From NCBI GenBank assembly GCA_910577295.1, contig CAJTLS010000021.1, positions 1-42,250 of the forward strand: a stretch of 42,250 nt of DNA. The letters are read 5' to 3'. The first letter of the stretch is position 1, and every line of letters starts with the position of its first letter. A program made the position numbers and the translations under genes. Source of the stretch: an uncultured Eubacterium sp. (GTDB lineage: Bacteria > Bacillota > Clostridia > Lachnospirales > Lachnospiraceae). Below are positions 26,544 to 34,956 of the stretch, piece after piece. A model generated the notes under the pieces. The model saw only the letters and a program-made list of their open reading frames with translations. It had not been told where the DNA came from and did not search any database.

Positions 26544-26572
26544 CCCGTCAGTCCTTCCTCAATCCTCTGACT

Positions 26573-27661
26573 CTAATAATCAATCGTCTCCAGATAATTC
26601 ATATATTTTACAACCATCAGGGCAATCCGAAACGTAATCGCATCCTCAAAAATGCGAAGATCAAGCCCCGTACTCTTCTGCAGCTTATCCAAACGGTACA
26701 CAAGAGTATTTCGATGAATGTATAGTTGTCGGGAAGTTTCTGAAACATTCAGATTATTCTCGAAAAATTTATTAATCGTCGACAACGTTTCCTCGTCAAA
26801 TCTGTCCGGTGTATTATCTGCAAAAATTTCTTTAATAAACATCTTGCAAAGCGGCAGCGGCAGCTGATAAATCAGCCGGCCAATCCCTAAGTTGCTATAC
26901 GCCATAACTTTCTTGTCGCTGTAAAATATTTTACCGACATCCAGCGACATTTTTGCCTCTTTATAAGAGCGCGAAACTTCTTTAATATCTTTGACAATCG
27001 TACCGTACGCCACATGGACTCGCGACATCGCCTCTGTATTGAGCATATCTACAATCACCTGCGCTGTCTTGTCCAAATCGTCATACGTTTCTTTCTCCGA
27101 CAGTTCTTTTACTAAAATTATATTTTTCTCATCGACCGCAGTAATGAAATCTTTGTTTGCCCCAGCAAACAAACCGCGGACAGTCTCCAGCGCCCCGTTA
27201 TCTTTTTCTTTGCTTGTCTCGATAATAAACACGACGCGACGCGCATTCATTTCAATATGTAATTTTTTAGCGCGATTAAATATATCAACAAGAAGAAGAT
27301 TATCTAATAACAGATTTTTTATAAAATTGTCCTTGTCGTAGCGCTCCTTATAGGCGACCAACAGGTTTTGGATTTGGAAGACTACAATCTTACCAATCGT
27401 ATAAACTTCCTCGGCATCCCCTTTGGCAATCACAACATATTCTAACTGGCTCTCATCAAACACTTTAAAAAACTGATACCCCTGTAATACTTGACTATCT
27501 GCAGGCGAATCCACAAACGGGCGAACCAGTCGCTCATACTCATGGTTTCCATTTGTCGTCTCTGCCAATATATTGCCTTCTATGTCTACCACACTGAGGT
27601 CAATCTTCGTAATCCCCCTAATACCATCAATCGTATTTTGCAAAATCTGATTTGATATCAT
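26573..27661 (-). CDS. CdaR/PucR-type transcriptional regulator
   Basis: From the ATG at 27661 (GAGGAGG upstream) the product is 362 residues. It has an N-terminal sugar-diacid-recognition-like domain (NQILQNTIDGIRGITKIDLSV), a degenerate GGDEF-like middle (RVHVAYGTIVKDIKEVSRSYKEAKMSL), and the C-terminal PucR helix-turn-helix (NNLNVSETSRQLYIHRNTLVYRLDKLQKSTGLDLR). This is the architecture of CdaR-like regulators, which respond to small organic acids. It heads the ftsEX-hydrolase run with only 29 bp to ftsE, an odd partner for a cell-division set. The ligand is unknown. Confidence 0.88.
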   Translation of the reverse strand: MISNQILQNTIDGIRGITKIDLSVVDIEGNILAETTNGNHEYERLVRPFVDSPADSQVLQGYQFFKVFDESQLEYVVIAKGDAEEVYTIGKIVVFQIQNLLVAYKERYDKDNFIKNLLLDNLLLVDIFNRAKKLHIEMNARRVVFIIETSKEKDNGALETVRGLFAGANKDFITAVDEKNIILVKELSEKETYDDLDKTAQVIVDMLNTEAMSRVHVAYGTIVKDIKEVSRSYKEAKMSLDVGKIFYSDKKVMAYSNLGIGRLIYQLPLPLCKMFIKEIFADNTPDRFDEETLSTINKFFENNLNVSETSRQLYIHRNTLVYRLDKLQKSTGLDLRIFEDAITFRIALMVVKYMNYLETIDY

Positions 27662-27692
27662 GTATACCTCCTCATTTTTCCATTTGCACCTA

Positions 27693-27721
27693 ATTGTAAC
27701 ACTTTTGCGTTTAAAAGTAAA
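27693..27721 (-). promoter_or_regulatory. Sigma-A promoter of the CdaR-ftsEX cluster
   Basis: On the minus strand TTTACT (27716-27721) precedes TACAAT (27693-27698) by 17 bp. The -35 lies in the T tract of the upstream terminator. Confidence 0.55.
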
Positions 27722-27760
27722 GGCGCCCACCGATGGAAATATTTCCATTGATAAGCGCCT
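27721..27760 (-). terminator. Terminator of the sugar-ABC ATPase gene
   Basis: AGGCGC (27721-27726) pairs with GCGCCT (27755-27760), and the interior contains the perfect 16-bp palindrome ATGGAAATATTTCCAT (27733-27748). On the minus strand it is followed by TTTACTTTT. It starts 20 bp after the ATPase stop. Confidence 0.65.
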
Positions 27761-27779
27761 GAAAAGCTCATTTTATTAA

Positions 27780-28892
27780 TTAGTTTGAAATTGTCTCCTG
27801 CGTCTCTTTGTCAAATAAATGAATTTTAGCGCCGTCCATCGCCAACTTAATCGTATCTCCCGGACGAGCCGTTGTACGAGGATTTACACGTACCGTAATA
27901 TCAAAGGTCTCCACCGTGAAATACAGGAATACTTCTGCACCGAGCATCTCGTATACTTTAACGGTAGCTTCAAAAGAGGTGTCCGGAGAATTGCTGATAA
28001 ACATCTCCTCATCTTTAATATCTTCCGGTCGAATACCAAATGTAACTATCTTGTCCTCATAACCTCCGTCAATTAATTTCTTCGCCTTATTTTCCGGCAA
28101 TTTGATGGAGTTGGAACCAAACATAAGGCGTACGTCAGAACCGGATACTACAACCCTAGCGTCAATGAAATTCATCTGAGGTGAACCGATAAATCCGGCA
28201 ACAAACAAATTGTTAGGTTTCATATATAAATCCAAAGGCGAATCTACCTGCTGAACAACACCGTCTTTCATAACAACGATACGTGTTCCCAGTGTCAAAG
28301 CCTCAGTCTGGTCATGTGTTACATAAATAATCGTGCTCTCCAGTCTCTGATGCAGCTTGGAAATCTCAATACGCATCTGTACACGGAGTTTTGCATCCAG
28401 ATTCGAAAGCGGCTCATCCATCAAAAATACTTTCGGGTCACGGACAATGGCACGGCCCATCGCCACACGCTGTCTCTGTCCACCGGATAACGCTTTCGGT
28501 TTACGGTCTAATAAATGTTCAATATCCAAAATCTTAGCAGCTTCATGTACAAGACGGTCAATCTGGTCTTTCGGAACTTTTCTCAGCTTCAAACCAAATG
28601 CCATATTATCATAAACGGACATATGCGGATACAACGCATAGTTCTGGAATACCATCGCAATGTCACGGTCTTTTGGCTCTACATCGTTTACCAGTTTATC
28701 CCCAATCCACAATTCACCGCTGGAAATCTCCTCCAAGCCGGCAATCATACGAAGCGTTGTTGACTTACCGCAGCCAGACGGGCCAACGAATATGATAAAC
28801 TCCCTGTCTTCTATCTCTAAATTAAAGTCCTTAACAGCATGAAAGCCATTCGGATATACTTTGTTGATGTTTTTTAATGATAAACTTGCCAT
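27780..28892 (-). CDS. ugpC: Sugar ABC transporter ATPase, MsmX/UgpC type
   Basis: This 370-residue protein is a MalK-type ATPase: Walker A GPSGCGKST at residues 37-45, signature LSGGQRQRVAMGRAIV, Walker B VFLMDEPLSNLD, H-loop YVTHDQTEA. A C-terminal TOBE/regulatory domain follows (VTFGIRPEDI). In Firmicutes such ATPases are often encoded alone and shared by many carbohydrate importers, energising CUT1-type permeases for oligosaccharides. No permease or binding protein is nearby, which fits a shared ATPase. It could feed the cytoplasmic GH43/GH31 enzymes. The ATG follows TAGGAGGAA. Single-gene unit with its own terminator. Confidence 0.93.
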   Translation of the reverse strand: MASLSLKNINKVYPNGFHAVKDFNLEIEDREFIIFVGPSGCGKSTTLRMIAGLEEISSGELWIGDKLVNDVEPKDRDIAMVFQNYALYPHMSVYDNMAFGLKLRKVPKDQIDRLVHEAAKILDIEHLLDRKPKALSGGQRQRVAMGRAIVRDPKVFLMDEPLSNLDAKLRVQMRIEISKLHQRLESTIIYVTHDQTEALTLGTRIVVMKDGVVQQVDSPLDLYMKPNNLFVAGFIGSPQMNFIDARVVVSGSDVRLMFGSNSIKLPENKAKKLIDGGYEDKIVTFGIRPEDIKDEEMFISNSPDTSFEATVKVYEMLGAEVFLYFTVETFDITVRVNPRTTARPGDTIKLAMDGAKIHLFDKETQETISN

Positions 28893-29060
28893 TTCTACTT
28901 CCTCCTAGGATTTTTATTTATTGTCTCAAATACCTATGTGATACTATACACCATATCTATCAAAAACACTATATTCAAAATTCACAAATCATTTTGCCAC
29001 TTTTCGTGTAATTTGCACATAGGAGCGCCCTTTTGACGCCCTGCCCTGCATAGACGTGTG

Positions 29061-29912
29061 TCACAGTTCACTCTCACCAAATCCCTCTCCCATCACTTCC
29101 CTCGCATCCGCAATAATAACAAAGGCCCTCTCGTCTGCTTCCTTGACATATTTTACCATGGCAACGGCCTCTCTGCGGGAAACAACACACATCAGTACCT
29201 GTTTTTCCTCTCCTGAATACATTCCACTGCCCTTTAGCGCCGTTACCCCCCGCTGCAGCTTTTCCATGACAAGCTGCGCTATCTGCTGTGATTCATCAGA
29301 AATCACATACAAAACCTTTGCATAGCGCATGCCTGCCGTTACTCCGTCCATGATTTTTGACGTTACAAAGACTGCCACAATCGCATAAAGCGCCGTACGG
29401 ATTCCGAAAATGAGCATGCCGGCAACGACAATTAGACCATCGACGATTCCTAAAATATTCGGCATCCGCATCACCGGAAAAAGCGGATGCATAAGAGAGC
29501 TGAGCAAATCCGTTCCTCCCGTTGTGCTTCCCGTACTAAACACAAGTCCCAGTCCTACGCCATGCAGAGCGCCTCCCAAAATGGCCGCCATCAGGTAATC
29601 TTTATTCACAGCAGGCAAAATCGGAAGAACAGCCAGAAACACACTGAAACTAACCATAGCATAGAGCGACTGGAACAGAAAATCCGTCCCGTGCCTTTTT
29701 CTTGCCAAAATAAATAAGGGAATATTAAGCGTAACCGTAGTTATCCATACCGGAATGTGAAACAGCGAATGCAGAATAATTCCCACACCGGAAAAACCAC
29801 CGGTAACCATGGACAGTGGTTCATATATAAAATTTGTTCCCAACGCCATAAGAAATGTTCCTATTGTGATAGCACCATAGGAACATATTTTCTTTTTCCA
29901 TATGATGGACAT
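29061..29912 (-). CDS. YitT-family membrane protein (DUF161 + DUF2179)
   Basis: The 283-residue protein has five or six membrane segments (GTNFIYEPLSMVTGGFSGVG, GLGLVFSTGSTTGGTDLLSS) and a C-terminal soluble DUF2179 domain (RGVTALKGSGMYSGEEKQVL, FVIIADAREVMGEGF). The family is widespread in Firmicutes; its transport role is unproven. It begins only 3 bp after the TagA-like stop, so the two are co-translated and probably belong with the LCP-like gene. The 168 bp after its stop hold no gene. Confidence 0.9.
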   Translation of the reverse strand: MSIIWKKKICSYGAITIGTFLMALGTNFIYEPLSMVTGGFSGVGIILHSLFHIPVWITTVTLNIPLFILARKRHGTDFLFQSLYAMVSFSVFLAVLPILPAVNKDYLMAAILGGALHGVGLGLVFSTGSTTGGTDLLSSLMHPLFPVMRMPNILGIVDGLIVVAGMLIFGIRTALYAIVAVFVTSKIMDGVTAGMRYAKVLYVISDESQQIAQLVMEKLQRGVTALKGSGMYSGEEKQVLMCVVSRREAVAMVKYVKEADERAFVIIADAREVMGEGFGESEL

Positions 29913-29915
29913 CCA

Positions 29916-30653
29916 TTACCTCCAAAACTTCTTTTTAGTATTATAGTCGTCCATTTTTCTGTTAAATATACGCTTTCGAAAAGAATGCGAGTATGGCATT
30001 CTCACCAACCAGCGATATACGCTGCCCAAATACATTTTCTGTATCCACATCGGAACATGCACGTTTTCCCTTAAAATCAGCGGCATTACGCTTCCCGCCA
30101 CAAAGCAGAGTTTGGCATTAATCTTTGATTTATTGTTTTTTAGCCACTCTTCCTGCTCGGTACTCGCCATTGACAAAAAGACTACATCCGGCAATTTTGT
30201 ATTAATATCGTTTATCAGCGCCTCTTCCGTCACTTCTCCGTCGGCCGCATAGACGCCCGATATCTGCTCCTGCGGAAAATGGTCTCTCCAAAATTGATAA
30301 AAAAACTTCGCCTCCTTGGCATTCCGCAAGACAAGATAAATCGATTTGCCGTTTAAATGGGGGGACTCCAGCAAATCCAGTATACTGTGATAATCGACTA
30401 TCATGCCGCCCATTTGCAATACATCTACATGATGCGCTGATAGGATAGCCTTTTCTCCCGGTAAAACCAAATCGGCTTCTTCCAAAGTTGTCTGAACCAA
30501 ATCATTTTTGTCATAGGCGTCAATATAATCTAGCGATATCATATGTACAATATTTAGATAATCATTCTCCAAATAACTTTGTAATTCCTCCAGACAGGTC
30601 TCCTGGGTCAATAAATCTACTTCGATATCCATGACCTTTACTTTGGTTCCCAT
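29916..30653 (-). CDS. WecG/TagA/CpsF-family protein lacking usual active-site motifs
   Basis: This 245-residue protein fits the TagA/WecG fold. The second half is well matched: LPDVVFLSMASTEQEEWL corresponds to the family stretch ending QExW, and WIQKMYLGSVYRWLVRMP to the C-terminal WlyRl motif. In active members an early TxN motif and a PDG motif, whose Asp is the proposed base, are expected. Here they read HMISLD (about 37-42) and PGE (65-67). So it probably does not act as a normal UDP-ManNAc-type transferase. Active relatives add the second sugar of a teichoic-acid linkage or of enterobacterial common antigen. It follows the LCP-like gene by 29 bp. Confidence 0.75.
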   Translation of the reverse strand: MGTKVKVMDIEVDLLTQETCLEELQSYLENDYLNIVHMISLDYIDAYDKNDLVQTTLEEADLVLPGEKAILSAHHVDVLQMGGMIVDYHSILDLLESPHLNGKSIYLVLRNAKEAKFFYQFWRDHFPQEQISGVYAADGEVTEEALINDINTKLPDVVFLSMASTEQEEWLKNNKSKINAKLCFVAGSVMPLILRENVHVPMWIQKMYLGSVYRWLVRMPYSHSFRKRIFNRKMDDYNTKKKFWR

Positions 30654-30682
30654 CTTCCCTGCCTCCTCTTCTTATTTTTTCA

Positions 30683-31798
30683 TTAGGACAAATCGTCATT
30701 TGTTCCTAAAACAATTTCCACGTCCGCACCGCTGCCCAACTTGGAAGTCAGTTTCAATACCGGAGATTTAAAATACTTTTCAAATTTTTTCCCCGTTTTC
30801 TTTTTACTGGTATAAATCGTTGTTGTCTTGCACAAATCGCCTGTCGCATTGTCAATCCCTTTTACAACAAAACCGGCCTCCTCAAGTTTCTTCTGGTACT
30901 TGGCGGCAAGCCCCGTAATTTTGCTTCCGTTGTAAATGAAAACTGTTGTTGCGGATGCGTCTTTTGTCTTGACGGCAGACTTGCCCTGAGGCTTCGCATA
31001 AGACCTTTTTTCCCATATACCCTCGACAAACTCTTGATTCTTTTGTTTGTCCAGTTGAAATGCACCAGAAGACTCTGTGCCAAAAGCCTGATGTGTATAA
31101 ATCAAATCTCTCTTAACCTGAATCAGTTCTTTGGCATAGCGCTGCTTTTGGGATAATGTGATATTACTAATTAGCGTATCCCATTTTCTCTCAATTAAAT
31201 CATTCATTGCTTCTTCATCTTTACATTGTGCCGCTTCGTCCAGCAATACTTTTGTCGGACGATAAATGATTTTCTTACCCGTCTCACGCTCAAAACATTT
31301 TTTAAACTCTGACGATTTCAGTGCGGTAAAATAACCGATATCCGTTTTATATGCCTCCTGCAAAATCAGAATACCATACTCGTAAGCAACATCTCCGCTA
31401 AAATATTCGTTGAGTTTTGACATCGTTACCACTTGTGGCAGTTTACCGCTCTTCTCCAGTAGCTTCTGGTAATTTTTACCGGAAATGGTAACTTGTGTAT
31501 TTACCGGAATGGTAATATATGTTAAATTCTTTGTTCCGCTGTCAAACAGCTCCAACACCATTGCCTCAATCCGATTTGTCTTATCATCAAAACTGTATAT
31601 TAAATTACTAGATTCATTTCCCGCATTAATGTCCATGACGTGTTCATACTGTGTACTTCTCTCCACGCGCGCTGTCTTTTTTAAAAACGTAATGGTAAGA
31701 TAATAACTTAAAACACCCACGCCAAGCAACAACAAAATGACTCCGATTGTCTTAAGAAAAGGAATCAAAATAATCTGCGCTATACTACGGTTTCTCAT
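30683..31798 (-). CDS. LCP/LytR-like membrane protein with LytR_C domain, key residues missing
   Basis: The 371-residue protein has an N-terminal membrane anchor (residues 13-37). An LCP-like extracytoplasmic domain (about 60-240) follows, then a Ser/Thr/Lys linker and a LytR_C domain (about 285-371; VFIYNGSKITGLAAKYQKKL). LCP enzymes transfer glycopolymers from lipid carriers to peptidoglycan and keep SIPRDT with an Arg that binds the pyrophosphate. Here the same strand is TIPVNTQV (96-103), and the upstream RSDT-like motif is also changed. It may be a non-catalytic relative. It is divergent from the phosphate transporter, with a good promoter, and is followed by the equally altered TagA-like gene. 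Confidence 0.75.
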   Translation of the reverse strand: MRNRSIAQIILIPFLKTIGVILLLLGVGVLSYYLTITFLKKTARVERSTQYEHVMDINAGNESSNLIYSFDDKTNRIEAMVLELFDSGTKNLTYITIPVNTQVTISGKNYQKLLEKSGKLPQVVTMSKLNEYFSGDVAYEYGILILQEAYKTDIGYFTALKSSEFKKCFERETGKKIIYRPTKVLLDEAAQCKDEEAMNDLIERKWDTLISNITLSQKQRYAKELIQVKRDLIYTHQAFGTESSGAFQLDKQKNQEFVEGIWEKRSYAKPQGKSAVKTKDASATTVFIYNGSKITGLAAKYQKKLEEAGFVVKGIDNATGDLCKTTTIYTSKKKTGKKFEKYFKSPVLKLTSKLGSGADVEIVLGTNDDLS

Positions 31799-31844
31799 AT
31801 TTTTCCCTCCCTGAAAATCATTGCTCCAAAAATCCGTATTTTAC

Positions 31845-31873
31845 ATTATAACAGATATGGTAAAATTATACAA
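31845..31873 (-). promoter_or_regulatory. Sigma-A promoter of the LCP-like/TagA-like/YitT run
   Basis: On the minus strand TTGTAT (31868-31873) precedes a perfect TATAAT (31845-31850) by 17 bp, 47 bp before the ATG. GGGAGGG serves as ribosome binding site. Confidence 0.65.
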
Positions 31874-31874
31874 C

Positions 31875-31915
31875 TTTACATTTTTTAGATTTTTTACATA
31901 AATTTTACTTATATA
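31875..31915 (+). promoter_or_regulatory. Pho-box-like TTTACA repeat array and -10 before the Na/Pi transporter
   Basis: Four hexamers follow each other: TTTACA (31875-31880), TTTAGA (31884-31889), TTTACA (31893-31898) and TTTACT (31904-31909), with steps of 9, 9 and 11 bp. A TATATA -10 lies at 31910-31915. Firmicute PhoP sites are direct TTAACA/TTTACA repeats with about 11-bp period that replace the -35. The spacing is not perfectly regular, so this is a candidate only. Confidence 0.45.
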
Positions 31916-31975
31916 TCTCTCTGATTTTACAAAGCCATGATACCGTTATCTCATAATGAAAAAGGAGGTATCAAA

Positions 31976-33652
31976 ATGAATATTCTTACTATTTTATCCA
32001 TGATTGGGGGATTAGCGCTGTTTCTTTACGGAATGCACATTTTAGGGGAAGGACTGGCGAAACTTTCAGGCGGAAAACTGGAAACATTTCTCTCTAAAAT
32101 GACCGACACCCCCCTAAAAGGGGTGCTGCTCGGCGCGGGAACGACGGCCGTCATACAATCCTCTTCAGCGACTACCGTCATGGTCGTCGGTTTTGTCAAT
32201 TCCGGCATTATGCAATTAAAACAAGCAGTCGGAATTATTATGGGCGCAAATATCGGAACAACAATTACATCATGGATTTTGAGTCTGTCCGGCATAGAAA
32301 GTGATTCTGTCTTTGTTATGCTGCTAAAACCGGAAGCTTTTTCACCGATACTGGCAATCGTTGGCGTTTTCTTTCTAATGTTCAGTAAATCGGAGCAAAA
32401 AAGGGAGGCCGGAGGCATTTTATTAGGCTTTGCCATATTGATGTTTGGTATGGATACTATGAGTAATGCTGTCGAACCTCTGAAAAATGTACCTGCATTC
32501 ACGCGATTATTTGTCGCTTTTTCAAACCCCTTCATTGGAATCCTTACCGGCACAATACTGACTGCCGTCATACAAAGTTCCTCGGCATCCATCGGTATTC
32601 TACAGGCGCTTTGTGCGACGGGGACCGTTCCTTTTTCTGCTGCCCTGCCGATTATTATGGGGCAAAATATAGGAACTTGCATTACAGCGCTTTTATCCTC
32701 TGTAGGAGCGAATACGAATGCCAAAAGAGCCGCATTTATACATTTATATTTTAATGTAATCGGAACAACAATATTTACGGGCGCTTTCTATCTCGTACAC
32801 GCTTTCATCCCATTTGCTTTCCTAAACCAAATTGCCACACCGGCAGGCATAGCAATCATCCATTCCTGTTTTAATGTTGCCGCCACAATCCTTTTACTTC
32901 CGTTTTCTCAGCAATTAGTACGGTTCGCAAAACTATCCGTTCCCGAAAAAAGTTCTGCTCCAAAGCAGAAACTCCCGCCGGAACTGGCCGCATTATCACA
33001 CATGGACAGGCGTTTTCTTGATAATCCGCCGTTTGCCCTGAATCAATGCAAAACAGCAACAGGCGCCATGTTGGCGTTAGCAGGTGAAACAGCAGAAAAA
33101 ACAATTTTGCTAATTTCTGATTATAGCGAAAAAAAGGCGGACGCCGTAAAAAAACTGGAAAATTATGTTGATTTATACGAAGATAAAATAAATAATTATT
33201 TGTTTGAAATCTCCCAATATCCGTTATCAAAATCGGATTCGAAAGAATTGTCGCTGATGCAGCACTGTCTCGGCAATATCGAACGCATCGCGGATTATTC
33301 GCTGGACGTTGCCATCCGCATGAAAAAAATGAAAAAGAAAAAACTTTCTTTCTCAAAAGACGCAAAAGAAGATTTGGCATTATATCATGAAATCGTTTTG
33401 GCTCTTGTAAAAAATACAATACATTATTGGGAAACATATGATACCATCGCAGCAAATGATGCTTTCCGGTTGGAAAATGAGCGGAGGCGCATTGAAAAAA
33501 GAATCACAAAAAACCATAAAAAACGTCTGAAAAAGGAAAAGTGCAGCGTCGATATGGGCTTTATTCTATCTGATATTCTACTTGGATTAAAGAAAATAGC
33601 CGAACACTGTATTCGTATTATTGATGTCGTACAATCTTCTCATTTGGACTAA
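31976..33652 (+). CDS. Na/Pi cotransporter, NptA/PhoU type
   Basis: From the ATG at 31976 (AAAGGAGG seven bases upstream) the product is 558 residues. It carries two Na_Pi_cotrans repeats, each with the QSSSATT/QSSSAS signature (TTAVIQSSSATTVMVVGF and LTAVIQSSSASIGILQAL) and GANIGTTIT/GQNIGTCIT. These imply an inverted-repeat phosphate (or related anion) transporter. A cytoplasmic PhoU-like helical domain fills residues about 350-550 (LSLMQHCLGNIERIADYSLDVAIRM). Orientation and neighbours tie it to the PhoPR-like system: its stop codon overlaps the kinase stop, and Pho-like repeats precede it. Confidence 0.92.
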   Translation: MNILTILSMIGGLALFLYGMHILGEGLAKLSGGKLETFLSKMTDTPLKGVLLGAGTTAVIQSSSATTVMVVGFVNSGIMQLKQAVGIIMGANIGTTITSWILSLSGIESDSVFVMLLKPEAFSPILAIVGVFFLMFSKSEQKREAGGILLGFAILMFGMDTMSNAVEPLKNVPAFTRLFVAFSNPFIGILTGTILTAVIQSSSASIGILQALCATGTVPFSAALPIIMGQNIGTCITALLSSVGANTNAKRAAFIHLYFNVIGTTIFTGAFYLVHAFIPFAFLNQIATPAGIAIIHSCFNVAATILLLPFSQQLVRFAKLSVPEKSSAPKQKLPPELAALSHMDRRFLDNPPFALNQCKTATGAMLALAGETAEKTILLISDYSEKKADAVKKLENYVDLYEDKINNYLFEISQYPLSKSDSKELSLMQHCLGNIERIADYSLDVAIRMKKMKKKKLSFSKDAKEDLALYHEIVLALVKNTIHYWETYDTIAANDAFRLENERRRIEKRITKNHKKRLKKEKCSVDMGFILSDILLGLKKIAEHCIRIIDVVQSSHLD

Positions 33653-34956
33653 TCCGGAAACTCGACGCAAATCGTCGTTCCAATACCTACATCACTATTT
33701 AATGAGATAGACGCCTTATGGACTTCAACAATATGTTTTACGATTGCCAAACCAAGACCGGTGCCGCCGGTCTTTTTTGAGCGGCTTTTATCTACACGAA
33801 AAAAGCGTTCAAATACACGCTTTTGATACTTTTGCGATATCCCAATCCCATCGTCCTGAATAATCAATTGCTTTGTAACCGTTACCCATACATGCCCACC
33901 CTTTTGATTATAACGAATAGCATTATCACACAAATTATAAAGTAATTCCTGTATCAATTGTCTATTTGCATGAATCAAAAGAGGTGTACCTTTTAGAGAA
34001 AGGGAAATTCCATGTTTATCTGCTACCGGTTTCAGCATATCCATACAATCTTTGCAAAGTTCATAGACATCAACGGTGTCAAAAGAGATTTTATGTTCCA
34101 AAGGAGAATCTAATTCGGATAATTGCAAGATGTCATTAATAAGAGCCAATAGCCTCTGGGCATTCTTATGGATTTCCTCAGCAAAATGCCGTCCCTCTTT
34201 TTTGGATGCCATTCCATTGGCAATTAATTCCGAATAACCGGATATGGAAGTCAGGGGAGTTTTTAATTCATGACTTACATTAGCAGTAAATTCCTGTCTG
34301 GCTTTTGCATTTCTCAATGCTTCCTTATGTTGTGAACTTATTCGCTCAATAAGAGGCATAAGTTCTTTATATGTAGTGACTTCATCCAAATGATTCAGAT
34401 CGGCAGCCATTTGTTCAATTGGCCGGACAAATGTCTTTGTGAGGTGCCTGGCTGTCCCAACGGATATCAGAAAGGCTAAAATAGCAGTTAGCACCGTAAA
34501 AGGCAGTGTATTTCTGTACACATTCCATATACTCCCCGCCTCTTTTGCGATTCGAATAACTGTGCCATCATCCATTTTCTTAGCATAAAAGAATATATTC
34601 TTCTCCATCGTCTGCGACTTTCTGATACAGAAACCTTCCCCTTTTTGTATTGCCTGTTTTACCTCCGGCCTGTCTCTGTGATTGTCGAGTTCCATGCCTC
34701 TTGTATAACTGTCATATGATACGGAACCATCCCTCGAAATCCAAGAAATCCTCAACTCATCTTCCGGTTTTACAAACCCCCGGTCTTTCATCTGCTCCAA
34801 TAAATCCAAATCATCTATTAATTCTGCAAAAGAACGAAGGTCGGAATACACTTCGTTTTGAAATAAACGATACGACACAATCGTTGTAAGACATACCGTC
34901 ACAATAATGGAAATGGCAACTACTAATATGAAATTCATATTAATTCTCTTTCTCAT
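33649..34956 (-). CDS. PhoR-like sensor histidine kinase
   Basis: The 435-residue kinase has a membrane segment at about 8-28, an external domain of about 130 residues, a second membrane segment near 150-165 (TLPFTVLTAILAFLISVG), a HAMP-like linker, HisKA (FTANVSHELKTPLTSISGYS) and a full HATPase domain (LCDNAIRYN, DDGIGIS, GTGLGLAIVKHI). The layout is PhoR-like, and the neighbouring phosphate transporter supports phosphate sensing. Its ATG overlaps the regulator stop (ATGA). Its TAG lies on the complement of the transporter TAA, so the two genes overlap tail to tail by 4 bp with no room for a terminator. Confidence 0.9.
   Translation of the reverse strand: MRKRINMNFILVVAISIIVTVCLTTIVSYRLFQNEVYSDLRSFAELIDDLDLLEQMKDRGFVKPEDELRISWISRDGSVSYDSYTRGMELDNHRDRPEVKQAIQKGEGFCIRKSQTMEKNIFFYAKKMDDGTVIRIAKEAGSIWNVYRNTLPFTVLTAILAFLISVGTARHLTKTFVRPIEQMAADLNHLDEVTTYKELMPLIERISSQHKEALRNAKARQEFTANVSHELKTPLTSISGYSELIANGMASKKEGRHFAEEIHKNAQRLLALINDILQLSELDSPLEHKISFDTVDVYELCKDCMDMLKPVADKHGISLSLKGTPLLIHANRQLIQELLYNLCDNAIRYNQKGGHVWVTVTKQLIIQDDGIGISQKYQKRVFERFFRVDKSRSKKTGGTGLGLAIVKHIVEVHKASISLNSDVGIGTTICVEFPD

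Noticed and set aside
32026..33455. Minus-strand open frames of 194 and 232 codons within the Na/Pi transporter
   Set aside because: The plus-strand product has complete repeated QSSSA motifs and a PhoU domain; the antisense frames have no start signals or family features.
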